Notes: generated by a model not told the origin, from the letters alone. Positions 36,101-44,229 are shown, numbered from the stretch's first letter. The stretch: 64,000 nucleotides of DNA from Pseudomonas sp. MN1F (GCF_009391885.1 NZ_VZII01000037.1:124001-188000); one strand, 5' to 3'. Program-made: numbers and translations.

Positions 36101-36536
36101 CGATGGCACCACCGTGACCTACACCCCGCCGGCCACGGTCGACGCCCCGTTCACCGCCAGCTTTGCCTACACGGCGCGTGACGCCAAGGGTGCCGATTCG
36201 CTGAACCAGGCCACGGTCAGTGTCGCGGTGAGCCCTGCGGTGGTAGCGGACCAGATCCAGGTCAGCAGCGCCGTGGTGCAGGTACGCAGCAACAGTCGCT
36301 ACACCTGGGACATCTCCGGCACCACCTCGGTGGCCACCGGCAACAGCATCAGTGTGACCGCAGCCACCACCAGCGGCCCGCTGAACCTGGGCACGGCCAC
36401 GCTGACGGCGGCAGGTACCGGGGCACGCTGGCGGTTGTCGGTGACCACCACCGGCAGCGGCCCGGCGACACCGGCGACGATTACCGTGAAGTCGGCACTG
36501 GGCCAGAGCGTGACGGCGCCAATCAGCATCAAGTGA
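33144..36536 (+). CDS. mcoA: McoA-like multicopper oxidase with C-terminal Ig-like domains
   Basis: About 1130 residues. An N-terminal membrane/signal segment (LSAVTALMLSFGLISAMAS) leads to a cupredoxin core with copper motifs THEHNGHS (about 345), HWFHDHMMD (about 433), HPVHVHFEEG (about 815) and HCHNTQHEDNSM (about 874), covering the trinuclear and type 1 sites. A cadherin-like repeat (PPVAVNDSAATTAGKPIVIN, LANDTDPEGN) and a second beta domain follow. Large secreted oxidases of this form in P. putida oxidise Mn(II); that function is inferred. ATG at 33144 is preferred to an in-frame upstream codon. The gene for a SCO-cytochrome protein follows. Confidence 0.85.
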   Translation: MKTPAVIHPNSHAFTLSAVTALMLSFGLISAMASSMDDVSQPPPTDPSHYDDQPADPAPALLNLSTLPEANQGSLELQNGVYGDRTSNLVDNVLPPALQTSRNYPTNGKPSPLFGAQPFTQQLLLFEEFGPEKLDPNLPPPTLTFPVPTLGAEPAQDPNVVARSSPNGNALEAFLKQPGLYPYPTQYANTLDRNPWKAQIELFLNRNSVGSPAEGRPPGKGWSHQRWNEFYPQAAFKTAQAGARINQGLRDRKQLHNYAVGEFAPGGLYYQTSDIPNTLGTTKGIDTRFHPNFPLQNHKSLWTFDGTFPPKLLMVRYGQPVLMRHYNALPIDPAANAGFGLHTISTHEHNGHSPAESDGFANAYFFPGQYYDYRWPIQLAGYDTINTRAEDPRAAFPCSPGETLFVNDANPGLKTCENGSIKIRGDWHETMSTHWFHDHMMDFTAQNVYKGNAVMMNYYSALDRGNEALQDGVNLRFPSGSAMPWGNRDYDVNLVIADKAWDQNGQLWFNPFNTDGFLGDQVLVNWQYQPKLKVRARSYRFRILNGSVSRYFKFAVVREIAGNSGEFKGPSGSNVSYARVPFHMIANDGNIMEHAVPFDGTLDLNGDGKTDDNNAILPLQGIAERYDIIINFAKNGIKVGDKLYIVNIMEHETGKGPKQAISLADVLSEKYKAVIKQTSSGPEWDKGDPVVGKVMQLVVQPYNGTDVSMDPSAYEPAKPGKAEGLKMIPLVIDRNAVADQAKIKAARHREFTFGRSDGTDTTPWTIKTDGGFGYSMDPRRISAAAQLASEATQSGFSGDGTLEVWKIKNGGSGWSHPVHVHFEEGVILSRDGKAPPEWEKWARKDVYRIGPDADSSSEVEMAIHFREFAGTYMEHCHNTQHEDNSMLLRWDIEHPGQFQVMPTPLPGWDGVQYMASVGLPTFRTASNTTTDTANKPPVAVNDSAATTAGKPIVINVLANDTDPEGNLPLTVKGLNQPDSGKGTVSTDGTTVTYTPPATVDAPFTASFAYTARDAKGADSLNQATVSVAVSPAVVADQIQVSSAVVQVRSNSRYTWDISGTTSVATGNSISVTAATTSGPLNLGTATLTAAGTGARWRLSVTTTGSGPATPATITVKSALGQSVTAPISIK

Positions 36537-36551
36537 CTGTTCCATTGAAAA

Positions 36552-36570
36552 GGGGCCGCTTTGCGGCCCC
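36552..36570. terminator. Hairpin between multicopper oxidase and SCO genes
   Basis: GGGGCCGC, TTT, GCGGCCCC: a perfect 8-bp stem 15 bases after the oxidase stop. The adjacent run is AAAA on the 5' side, so it reads as a proper terminator only on the minus strand. On the plus strand it may cause partial termination or protect the mRNA end. Confidence 0.4.
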
Positions 36571-36599
36571 AACTGCATCAACCCTGGAGGAATGACATC

Positions 36600-37595
36600 A
36601 TGGCCCTGTCATGGCGTGTTCTGCTTGCCCTCACCCTGTTTGCTGCCGGTACTCACTACTGGCCGATCAAGCCAGCGCAATCGGCGCAGTCGGCACCCTC
36701 GGCCGAGGCCGCCACACCGTGGGGCGCCAGCTACTTCCCCAATACCCCGCTGGTCACCCAGGACGGCAAGAAGGTGCGGTTCTTCGACGACCTGATCAAG
36801 GACAAGGTGGTGGCGATCAACTTCATCTTTACCGGCTGTTCCGACTCCTGCCCGGTGGAAACCGCCCGCCTGCGCCAGGTGCAGAAGATCCTCGGGGACC
36901 GGGTGGGCAAGGACATCTTCCTCTACTCCATCAGCATCGACCCCTACAACGACACCCCCGCCACCCTCAAGCGCTATGCCGAAAAGTTCGGCATCGGCCC
37001 CGGCTGGACCCTGCTTACCGGCGAACCTGAAGACATCGAACAGCTGCGCCGGCGCCTGGGCCTGTACATCGAAGGCCTGGAAAACGGGCGCTCCAAGGAC
37101 CACAACCTGAGCCTGATCATCGGCAACCAGGCCACTGGCCGCTGGATGAAGGCCTCACCGTTCGAAAGCCCTTACATCCTTGCCGACCGCCTGGGCAACA
37201 GCCTGCACAACTGGAAACAGGCCAGTGCCATGAGCAACGACTACGCCAGCGCACCGCAGATCCGCCCGCCCAGCAGCGGCGAACAGATCTTCCGCACCCG
37301 CTGCTCCTCGTGCCATGCCGTGGGTAACACCGAACCCGGCCAACCCGGCATCGGCCCCGACCTGCTCGGCGTAACCCAGCAACGCGACCCAAACTGGCTG
37401 ATACGCTGGCTGAAAGAGCCGGACCAGATGCTGGCCGAAAAGGAACCGCTGGCCACCCTGCTCTACGAACAGTACAACCGCCTGGCCATGCCTAACATGC
37501 GCCTGGGCGATACCGAGATCACCGCGCTGATCACTTACCTGCAGGAAGAGACCACGCGCATACAGACGCCGCTGGCGGATCGGGGAAAACCTTAA
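36600..37595 (+). CDS. SCO1/SenC-cytochrome c fusion protein
   Basis: 331 residues in two domains. After an N-terminal membrane anchor, residues 45-200 are a thioredoxin-like SCO domain with the copper-binding CxxxC in FTGCSDSCPVET (about 80-84) and a His late in the domain (SKDHNLSLIIG). Residues 215-325 are a class I cytochrome c with CSSCH (about 235) and a distal Met (AMPNMRLGD). SCO proteins deliver copper to oxidases; the fused heme suggests electron transfer to or from the neighbouring multicopper oxidase, or its copper loading. GGAGGA precedes the ATG, 63 bases after the oxidase stop. Confidence 0.9.
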   Translation: MALSWRVLLALTLFAAGTHYWPIKPAQSAQSAPSAEAATPWGASYFPNTPLVTQDGKKVRFFDDLIKDKVVAINFIFTGCSDSCPVETARLRQVQKILGDRVGKDIFLYSISIDPYNDTPATLKRYAEKFGIGPGWTLLTGEPEDIEQLRRRLGLYIEGLENGRSKDHNLSLIIGNQATGRWMKASPFESPYILADRLGNSLHNWKQASAMSNDYASAPQIRPPSSGEQIFRTRCSSCHAVGNTEPGQPGIGPDLLGVTQQRDPNWLIRWLKEPDQMLAEKEPLATLLYEQYNRLAMPNMRLGDTEITALITYLQEETTRIQTPLADRGKP

Positions 37596-37620
37596 GCCGA
37601 CCCTGCAGGACTATGCGGTA

Positions 37621-37652
37621 CCTGTAGGAGCGGCTTCAGCCGCGAGAGGCCC
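37621..37652. repeat. REP-type extragenic palindrome
   Basis: CTGTAGGAGCGGCTTCAGCC followed by GCGAGAGGCCCG matches the P. putida REP pattern (TGTxGGAGCGG, short loop, CCGCGAxGAGGCC). It lies in the 114-base gap between the SCO gene and the recombinase. The same family occurs as an inverted pair at 61568-61657. Confidence 0.7.
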
Positions 37653-37709
37653 GGACAGGCAAACCAATAAGCGTTATGGTGTCGCTAATATGAAGCTGGC
37701 ACCACCACC

Positions 37710-38660
37710 ATGACCGACATCGAGCGCTACGTTCGCGCCGCCACCCGCGACAACACCCGGCGCAGCTACCAGGCCGCCATCGAACACTTCGAGGCCCATT
37801 GGGGCGGTTTCCTGCCGGCCACCGCCGACAGCATCGCCCGCTACCTGGCCGACCACGCCGAACAGCACGCGGTCAGCACCTTGCGCCAACGCCTGGCAGC
37901 ACTCAGCCAGTGGCATATCAGCCAAGGCTTCCCCGACCCGACCAAGGCGCCGCTGGTGCGCCAGGTGCTGCGCGGCATCCGCACCCTGCACCCGACGCCG
38001 CCCAGGCAAGCCGCCCCGCTGTTGCTGCAACACCTGCAGGCAGCCGTCGAACGTTTCGAAGCAGAAGCCACCCAGGCCCGCGCATGCCACGACCTGCCGG
38101 CCTTGCGTCGCGCGCGACGTGACACTGCCTTGCTGTTGCTGGGCTTCTGGCGCGGCTTTCGCGGTGATGAACTGGCACGGTTGCGCGTGGAACACATCCA
38201 GGCCGAAGCCGGCGTCGGCATTACCCTGTTCCTGCCACGCAGCAAGGGCGACCGCGAAGCACTGGGCGTGCAACACCGCACCCCGGCCCTGAAAACGCTG
38301 TGCCCGGTCAATGCCTATCTGCAATGGATCGAGGTGGCGGGCATCGCCCACGGCCCGGTATTCCGCAAGCTCGACCGCTGGGGCAACCTCAGCGACCCCC
38401 CCCTCAACAGCAACAGCCTGGTCGGCCTGCTGCGGCGCATGCTGGCACGGGCCGGGGTACCCGCCGCGCTGTACACTGGCCATTCCCTGCGGCGCGGCTT
38501 CGCCACCTGGGCAACGGCCAATGGTTGGGAGCTGAAGGCCCTGATGAGCTACGTCGGCTGGAAGGACGCCAAGTCGGCATTGCGCTATATCGATGCGGCG
38601 CAACGCTTTGGCGAGCTGGCCGTGCTACCGGCCAGCCAGGGGCAGGCGCTGATTCCTTGA
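37710..38660 (+). CDS. Orphan tyrosine recombinase/integrase
   Basis: 316 residues. A SAM-like core-binding domain (DNTRRSYQAAIEHFEAHWGG) precedes the catalytic domain with Arg in LGFWRGFRGDELARL (about 151), HxLRR in GHSLRRGFATWA (His 258, Arg 261) and the nucleophile Tyr in ALRYIDAA (about 293). All key residues are intact. No att repeats, excisionase or phage/plasmid genes are nearby, and base composition matches the chromosome, so this looks like a resident recombinase of unknown target, not an active island integrase. A REP element lies just upstream. Confidence 0.88.
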   Translation: MTDIERYVRAATRDNTRRSYQAAIEHFEAHWGGFLPATADSIARYLADHAEQHAVSTLRQRLAALSQWHISQGFPDPTKAPLVRQVLRGIRTLHPTPPRQAAPLLLQHLQAAVERFEAEATQARACHDLPALRRARRDTALLLLGFWRGFRGDELARLRVEHIQAEAGVGITLFLPRSKGDREALGVQHRTPALKTLCPVNAYLQWIEVAGIAHGPVFRKLDRWGNLSDPPLNSNSLVGLLRRMLARAGVPAALYTGHSLRRGFATWATANGWELKALMSYVGWKDAKSALRYIDAAQRFGELAVLPASQGQALIP

Positions 38661-38684
38661 AGGCGTACCGCGCGATGCCACCTA

Positions 38685-39827
38685 TCAGCGCTGCTGCCTG
38701 GCGCATTGCCAGACACGAGCGATATCGCCGGCACGGTCGTGCAGAAGCTGCGCGGCATTCGCGCAGGCCTGCTCCAGGGTCATCGGCCCGCTGGCCAGGG
38801 CAAAGGCCGCGTCGATGCCATGGGCATACAGCTGTTGGTAGCCTTCGCCCAAGGTGCCCGCCAGCACCACCACCGGCACCCCGTGGCGCTTGGCCACCCG
38901 GGCCACTCCCATGGGGGTCTTGCCGCGCAGGGTCTGGGCGTCGAAGCGCCCTTCACCGGTAATCACCAGGTCGGCGCCTTGCACCAGCGTGTCCAGCCCG
39001 GCCAACTCCGCGACCACTTCCACCCCAGGGCGGAAGCGCGCACCCATGAAGGCCTTGGCGGCAAAGCCCATGCCCCCGGCCGCACCGCACCCCGGGAAGT
39101 CGCGCACGTCCTCACCCAGCAGCTGGGCACAGTGGTCGGCAAAATGGCCAAGGGCCTGGTCCAGTGCCTGCACCTGCTCGGGGTTGGCGCCCTTCTGCGG
39201 GCCAAAGATCGCCGAAGCGCCATTGGCACCGCACAGCGGGTTGTCGACATCGGCCGCCACTTCAACCTGCACCTCGGCCAGGCGGGGGTCCAGGTCACTG
39301 GCGTCGATACGGGCCAGCCGCGCCAGGGCCAGGCCACCCTCCTCCAGCGCTTGCCCGTTGGCATCCAGCAGGCGCAGGCCCAGGGCGCGCAGCATGCCGC
39401 TGCCGCCATCATTGGTGGCACTGCCGCCAATGGCCAGGACGATGCGTTGTGCCCCGGCCGCCAGGGCGGCGGCGATCAGCTCACCGGTGCCCCAGGTGCT
39501 GCTGCGGCAGGCATCACGCTGGCCGCTGGGTACCAGCTGGATACCGCTGGCCTGGGCCATCTCGATCACGGCGGTGCGGCTGTCTGCCAGCCAGCCCCAG
39601 CCGGCTTCCACGCTTTGCCCCAGCGGCCCGCGCACGGTCAACCGGCGCAGTTCGCCATGGCTGGCCGCGACAATCGCCTCCATGGTGCCTTCGCCACCAT
39701 CGGCCATCGGGCATTCGACCAGTTCGGCAGCGGGCAGCGCCTCACCCAGGCCAAGGGCGATGGCACGGGCGACACCGGCAGCGTCGAGGCTGTCCTTGAA
39801 CGAGTCGGGGGCGATGACGATTTTCAT
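38685..39827 (-). CDS. Glycerate 2-kinase (GarK/GlxK family)
   Basis: 380 residues from ATG at 39827, chosen because AGGAGA lies upstream and the protein begins at the family signature MKIVIAPDSFKDSLDAAGVA. Other signatures are PMADGGEGTMEAIV, AIGGSATNDGGSGMLRALG and VITGEGRFDAQTLRGKTP. It phosphorylates glycerate to 2-phosphoglycerate, the entry into glycolysis for glucarate, galactarate, tartrate or glyoxylate routes. Neighbours (CdaR-like regulator, anion MFS transporter) support a role in sugar-acid or glycerate use. Confidence 0.93.
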   Translation of the reverse strand: MKIVIAPDSFKDSLDAAGVARAIALGLGEALPAAELVECPMADGGEGTMEAIVAASHGELRRLTVRGPLGQSVEAGWGWLADSRTAVIEMAQASGIQLVPSGQRDACRSSTWGTGELIAAALAAGAQRIVLAIGGSATNDGGSGMLRALGLRLLDANGQALEEGGLALARLARIDASDLDPRLAEVQVEVAADVDNPLCGANGASAIFGPQKGANPEQVQALDQALGHFADHCAQLLGEDVRDFPGCGAAGGMGFAAKAFMGARFRPGVEVVAELAGLDTLVQGADLVITGEGRFDAQTLRGKTPMGVARVAKRHGVPVVVLAGTLGEGYQQLYAHGIDAAFALASGPMTLEQACANAAQLLHDRAGDIARVWQCARQQR

Positions 39828-39939
39828 GGGGATTCTCCTGTCCTGATGACGGGCATGCTGACAGTTGTCTGGCGCGCCGGCCTCGGTCGGATGCACAAAA
39901 GGCCAGCGGCGTTGTTTGGGCAAATGCCTTTGGCGGCGT

Positions 39940-41037
39940 TCAATCAGCCGGCAGCAGTTGCAGCCCCAGGTACAGGCTCAGCATGCCTTCCAGGCGCAAC
40001 GGGTCTACCTCGCCCAGTTCAGCGATGCGCTCCAGGCGGTAGCGCAGGCTGTTGCGGTGGATCCCCAGGGCATCGGCACAGGCTTGGCTCTGGCCATCGT
40101 GCGCGCACCAGGCGCGCAGCGTGATCAGCAACTGGCCGCTGGCATCGCGGGCGCGAATGCGCTGCAGCGGCTCCAACAGTTCATCCAGCGCGTCTTCGTT
40201 GCGGTGGCGCCAGAGCAAGGCTGGCAGGCGGTAGCGGCTGAGGCTTAGCAGCTGTTGTTTCGGCAGCACCTCGCGGCCATAGGCCAGCAAGTCACGCACC
40301 CGTCGGTAACCCCGGCGCAATTGCTCCAGGCTCTGCGCCGCGCTGCCCAACGCCAGGCGTTCGACCTCCCAGCCATGGCGCTGCAGGCGTTCGATCAGGC
40401 GTGCTTCATCCAGCACCAGCCCCGCCGGGCGGCACCACAGCAGCGACTCGCGCGAAGGGCTCACGCACCAGCTTTCCGGGTAGCGGCTCATCAACCAGGC
40501 CGACAACGTTTCAGCAGGTGGCCCGGATTGCAGCTCGAACAGGCACGGCACCCGTGGCAACTGGGGTTTCAGGCCCAGCTGCTGCGCCTCATCCAGCAGC
40601 CGTGGCGAATCACCACTGCCACCGAGCAGCAACGCCAGCAGGTCATCGCAACGCTGTCGCCGCCACTGCTGCTCGACCTGCAGATGGCGTTGCGCCAGCA
40701 GCATTTCGGCGGTCATGCGCACCAGTTCGCCGTAGGTGCGCAGTTGCTGCGGCTCGCCGGTCAGGCCGAGCACGCCGATCAGGCGCCCGTCGAGCATCAA
40801 CGGCAGGTTGACGCCGGGCTGCACGCCCTTCAGGCACTTGGCCGCGTCGACGTCCAGCTCGACCACCCGGCCATTGGCCAACACCAGCTGCGCACCCTCG
40901 TGGCGGGTGTTGATGCGCTCGGGCTCGCCACTGCCGAGGATCAGCCCCTGGCTGTCCATGACGTTGACATTGCACGGCAGAATGGCCATCGCCCGATCGA
41001 CGATATCCTGCGCCAGGTCATGGTCCAGTTCGAACAT
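39940..41037 (-). CDS. cdaR: CdaR-family regulator of sugar-acid metabolism
   Basis: 365 residues. The N-terminal sugar diacid recognition domain (LAQDIVDRAMAILPCNVNVM, GQLVL-type strand, GVLGLTGEPQQLRTYGELV) is followed by a GGDEF-like linker and a PucR-type C-terminal helix-turn-helix (ALGIHRNSLRYRLERIAEL). CdaR activates glucarate, galactarate and glycerate genes in E. coli when bound to glycerate or a sugar acid. It lies 112 bases upstream of the glycerate kinase gene on the same strand and is divergent from the MFS transporter. An inverted repeat at 41060-41107 is a candidate binding site. Confidence 0.88.
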   Translation of the reverse strand: MFELDHDLAQDIVDRAMAILPCNVNVMDSQGLILGSGEPERINTRHEGAQLVLANGRVVELDVDAAKCLKGVQPGVNLPLMLDGRLIGVLGLTGEPQQLRTYGELVRMTAEMLLAQRHLQVEQQWRRQRCDDLLALLLGGSGDSPRLLDEAQQLGLKPQLPRVPCLFELQSGPPAETLSAWLMSRYPESWCVSPSRESLLWCRPAGLVLDEARLIERLQRHGWEVERLALGSAAQSLEQLRRGYRRVRDLLAYGREVLPKQQLLSLSRYRLPALLWRHRNEDALDELLEPLQRIRARDASGQLLITLRAWCAHDGQSQACADALGIHRNSLRYRLERIAELGEVDPLRLEGMLSLYLGLQLLPAD

Positions 41038-41059
41038 TCAGCGGTCCTTAATCGTGTCA

Positions 41060-41107
41060 GCTTTTGTACGGCGGCACAGCACCATGCACGATACGCTGTG
41101 CAAAAGC
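41060..41107. promoter_or_regulatory. Inverted repeat in the cdaR/MFS divergent promoter
   Basis: GCTTTTGTAC (41060-41069) and GTGCAAAAGC (41098-41107) are inverted with one mismatch; inside lies a second pair GCACAGC (41074-41080) and GCTGTGC (41095-41101). The site is 22 bases before cdaR and about 95 before the transporter ATG. CdaR is the obvious candidate protein, by position only. Confidence 0.4.
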
Positions 41108-41200
41108 ACAAAGACAGGCGCGTCGCACTCCCCGAGACTCGTCAGGGCGAGCGCCGGCACAGGCGTCGCGGCGACAACCATAACAACAGAGACCACGATC

Positions 41201-42529
41201 ATGGCACACAGCCCTGCCCCTGACCAAGGCACCGATATCACCCGCAACGCGCTGTACCGGCGCATCACCCTGCGGCTGATCCCGTTCATTTTCATCTGCT
41301 ACCTGTTCAACTACCTGGACCGCGTCAACGTCGGCTTCGCCAAGCTGCAGATGCTCGATGCATTGAAATTCAGCGAAACCGTGTACGGCCTTGGCGCCGG
41401 CATCTTCTTCATCGGCTACGTGCTCTGCGGCCTGCCGAGCAACCTGGCGCTCAACCGCTTCGGCCCCCGGCGCTGGATTGCGGCGATGATGATCGCCTGG
41501 GGCAGCCTTTCGACCTGCCTGCTGTTCGTCACCACCCCGACCGAGTTCTACACCCTGCGTCTGCTGACCGGCGCGGCCGAGGCAGGCTTCTTCCCCGGCG
41601 TGGTGCTGTACCTTTCGCGCTGGTTCCCGGCTGACCGCCGTGGCCGCATCATGGCCTTGTTCATGTCGGCGATCCCGGTGTCGGGCCTGCTCGGCGGGCC
41701 ATTTTCGGGCTGGATCCTCGAACACTTCGCCGCCGGCCAGCATGGCCTGGCCGGCTGGCAGTGGATGTTCCTGATCCAGGGCGTACCCACCGTGGTCCTC
41801 GGCGTGCTGGCGATCAAGCTGCTCAGCGATGGCTACCAGAAAGCCGCCTGGCTGAGCCCGGCCGAACGCCAGCTGATCGCCGCAGACCTCGCGGCCGACG
41901 CCGCCAGCAAGCCCGACACTACCGGCGACAGCGTGGTGGCGGTGCTGACCAACCCGCTGATCTGGACCTTCGGTTTCGTCTACTTCTGCATCCAGAGCGG
42001 CGTGTACGCGATCAACTTCTGGCTGCCGTCGATCATCAAGAACATGGGCTTCGACAACCCGCTGCTGATCGGCTGGCTGAGCGCCATTCCGTACCTGCTG
42101 GCCGGGGTATTCATGATTCTGTGCGGCCGCTCGGCGGACCTGCGCAACGAACGCCGCTGGCATCTTGTGGTGCCGATGCTGATGGGCGCCGTCGGCCTGC
42201 TGATTGCGGTCAACTTCGCTGCCAACCCGACCATCGCCATCCTCGGCCTGTCGATCGCCACCATGGGCGCCCTCACCGGCCTGCCGATGTTCTGGCCGAT
42301 GCCGACCGCGCTGCTCAGCGCCAGTGCCGCAGTGGCGGGCCTGGCGATCATCAACTCGGTGGGCCAGATGGCCGGCTTCCTCAGCCCGTACCTGGTCGGC
42401 TTCATCAAGGACCAGACCGGTTCGACCGATGCTGCGCTGTATTCGCTGGCGGCGCTGATCGTGCTGGGTAGCCTGGTGGCCCTGCGGGTTACCCGGGCTG
42501 GTGCATTGACTGCTGCCCGGACCCATTGA
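41201..42529 (+). CDS. MFS transporter, anion:cation symporter (sugar-acid/glycerate type)
   Basis: 442 residues, 12 membrane segments. FIFICYLFNYLDRVNVGFAK near the start, AEAGFFPGVVLYLSRWFPAD in the middle of the first half and a long central cytoplasmic loop are typical of the ACS family (GudP, GarP, TtuB). Such carriers bring in glucarate, galactarate, tartrate or related acids with H+. The ATG at 41201 begins the conserved part; an in-frame extension upstream lies in the promoter region and is antisense to cdaR. Substrate inferred from the neighbouring glycerate kinase and CdaR. Confidence 0.88.
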   Translation: MAHSPAPDQGTDITRNALYRRITLRLIPFIFICYLFNYLDRVNVGFAKLQMLDALKFSETVYGLGAGIFFIGYVLCGLPSNLALNRFGPRRWIAAMMIAWGSLSTCLLFVTTPTEFYTLRLLTGAAEAGFFPGVVLYLSRWFPADRRGRIMALFMSAIPVSGLLGGPFSGWILEHFAAGQHGLAGWQWMFLIQGVPTVVLGVLAIKLLSDGYQKAAWLSPAERQLIAADLAADAASKPDTTGDSVVAVLTNPLIWTFGFVYFCIQSGVYAINFWLPSIIKNMGFDNPLLIGWLSAIPYLLAGVFMILCGRSADLRNERRWHLVVPMLMGAVGLLIAVNFAANPTIAILGLSIATMGALTGLPMFWPMPTALLSASAAVAGLAIINSVGQMAGFLSPYLVGFIKDQTGSTDAALYSLAALIVLGSLVALRVTRAGALTAARTH

Positions 42530-42568
42530 GTTTGCTGGTGAGTTCGACGGGAGGTTTGCACCGCCGAT

Positions 42569-42599
42569 GAGATCGAGCGCCGCCGCGGCGCTCGATCTC
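42569..42599. terminator. Perfect 14-bp hairpin after the MFS gene
   Basis: GAGATCGAGCGCCG, loop CCG, CGGCGCTCGATCTC. It lies 40 bases after the transporter stop. No T-run follows, so the stem may act as an mRNA-stabilising end or with Rho. Confidence 0.5.
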
Positions 42600-42708
42600 C
42601 CAGGCGCTGCAAATCCCAAGGCGAACAACGGCGCCGATCGTCAGATCGACGCATCCCCCTCCCACCCCAGGCGTCAAATGGTTCCAAAGGCCCCTTTGGA
42701 GAAGCCCC

Positions 42709-44229
42709 ATGACCCAGCACGCCGTGGCTCGCCTCGAACAGCTCGATCCCAAGCGCCCCTTGCGCGTTCAGGCCGGCAACGAAGAAATGATCCTGGTCCG
42801 CCAGGGCGACCAGGTCCACGCCTACCAGGGCAACTGCCCGCACGAAGGCGCACCCTTGGAAGAAGGCGTGATCTGCGGTGGCCTGCTGGTCTGCCCCTGG
42901 CACAAGGCTGCGTTTGCCGTTGATGAAGGTGCGGTGTGTGAACCTCCGGCGCTGACCGACCTGCGCCGCTACCGGGCGTGGGTCAAGGACGGTGAAGTGT
43001 GGGTCGATGACCAGCCATTGCCGAAAAGCGAGCCACCGCGACACAGCGATGCCCGTACCTTCGTGGTGATCGGTGCCGGTGCTGCCGGCTCGGCGGCGGT
43101 CGCCACGCTGCTCGACCACGGCTTTGGCGGGCACTTGGTCTGGCTCGACCAGGAGCGCCAACCCGCCTACGACCGCACCGCCTTGAGCAAATTCGTCATT
43201 GCCGGGGAGATGGCGCCCGACGAGGTGTCAACCTTGATCGAGCCCGACCAGCTGCGCAAAGGCCACCTCGATCGGCGCGTTGGCAAGGTGCGGGCGCTGG
43301 ATGTAAAAAAACGCCAGATCACCCTCGCCGACGGCCAGCACATCGAATACGACGCCGCCCTGCTGGCCACTGGCGGCAAACCACTGCGCCCGCAACTGCC
43401 AGGGGTCGACCTGCCCGGTATCATGACCCTGCGCTCGCGCGAGGATGCCGCACGCCTGCTCGATGCCGCCGAACCTGGGCAGCCGGTGGTGATCGTCGGT
43501 GACGGGTTCATTGGCCTGGAAGCCGCCTCGGCACTGCGCAAGTACGGCGCGCAGGTGCATGTGGTCACGCGTCACCAAGTCCCGTTGGCCAAGCAGCTCG
43601 GTGAGCGTATCGGCCGTTGTATTCGCGAACTGCATGAACGCAAGGCCGTGGTCTTTCATGGCCCGACCGAGGTTGAACGCTTCCTGGGCGAAGACAAGGT
43701 CGAAGCCGTGCAGCTGGCCAATGGCGAAGAGCTGGTCGCGCCCCTGGTGCTGCTAGGCACCGGTGTCAAACCGGCCACGGCCTTCGTGCAGGGCGTGCCG
43801 TTGGCCAAGGATCAGTCGCTGGTGGTCGATGCCGAGCTGCACGCCGCTGAGGGGCTATGGGCTGCCGGCGACATCGCCACCTTCGCGCATGGGGGCCGGC
43901 CAGTGCGCATCGAGCACTGGCGGCTGGCCCAGCAGCATGGGGTGATCGCCGCTGCCAACATGTTGGGCGAACAGCGCCGATACAACGACGTGCCGTTCTT
44001 CTGGACCTACCAGCACGGTCGCACCTACGAGGTGCTGGGGCACGCCCGGGACTGGGATCGCATCGTGTTTGTGGGGGAGCCGGAGAAAGGTGACTTCATT
44101 GCCTTGCAGTGTGTCGGGGATCAGGTCGAGGCCGTGGTAGCCAAGGGCTATTCGGATGCCATGGCGACGTTGTCGCAACGGATGAAGCGGCCTTTGAGCC
44201 TTGATCAAGCCCTTGAGCTGATTGGCTGA
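42709..44229 (+). CDS. Rieske [2Fe-2S]-FAD reductase fusion (AIFM3-like)
   Basis: 506 residues. Residues 1-100 are a Rieske domain with NCPHEGAPL (about 43) and VCPWHKAAF (about 63), giving the Cys-His pairs for the cluster. Residues 115-410 are a pyridine nucleotide-disulphide reductase with two dinucleotide folds (VVIGAGAAGSAAVATLL and VVIVGDGFIGLEAASALR) and the FAD motif LWAAGDIATF. The C-terminal reductase domain follows. Electron flow from NAD(P)H through FAD to the Rieske centre, then an unknown partner, is inferred. GAGAAGC lies upstream of the ATG. No oxygenase gene adjoins it. Confidence 0.9.
   Translation: MTQHAVARLEQLDPKRPLRVQAGNEEMILVRQGDQVHAYQGNCPHEGAPLEEGVICGGLLVCPWHKAAFAVDEGAVCEPPALTDLRRYRAWVKDGEVWVDDQPLPKSEPPRHSDARTFVVIGAGAAGSAAVATLLDHGFGGHLVWLDQERQPAYDRTALSKFVIAGEMAPDEVSTLIEPDQLRKGHLDRRVGKVRALDVKKRQITLADGQHIEYDAALLATGGKPLRPQLPGVDLPGIMTLRSREDAARLLDAAEPGQPVVIVGDGFIGLEAASALRKYGAQVHVVTRHQVPLAKQLGERIGRCIRELHERKAVVFHGPTEVERFLGEDKVEAVQLANGEELVAPLVLLGTGVKPATAFVQGVPLAKDQSLVVDAELHAAEGLWAAGDIATFAHGGRPVRIEHWRLAQQHGVIAAANMLGEQRRYNDVPFFWTYQHGRTYEVLGHARDWDRIVFVGEPEKGDFIALQCVGDQVEAVVAKGYSDAMATLSQRMKRPLSLDQALELIG

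Noticed and set aside
33444..36581. A very long open frame (about 1045 codons) antisense to the multicopper oxidase gene
   Set aside because: It mirrors a high-GC coding strand, has repetitive Val/Gly/His/Arg-rich composition with no domain, and the sense strand encodes a clear family.
37600..38700. Integrative element bounded by the tyrosine recombinase
   Set aside because: No direct repeats, tRNA target, cargo genes or composition change are seen around the recombinase.
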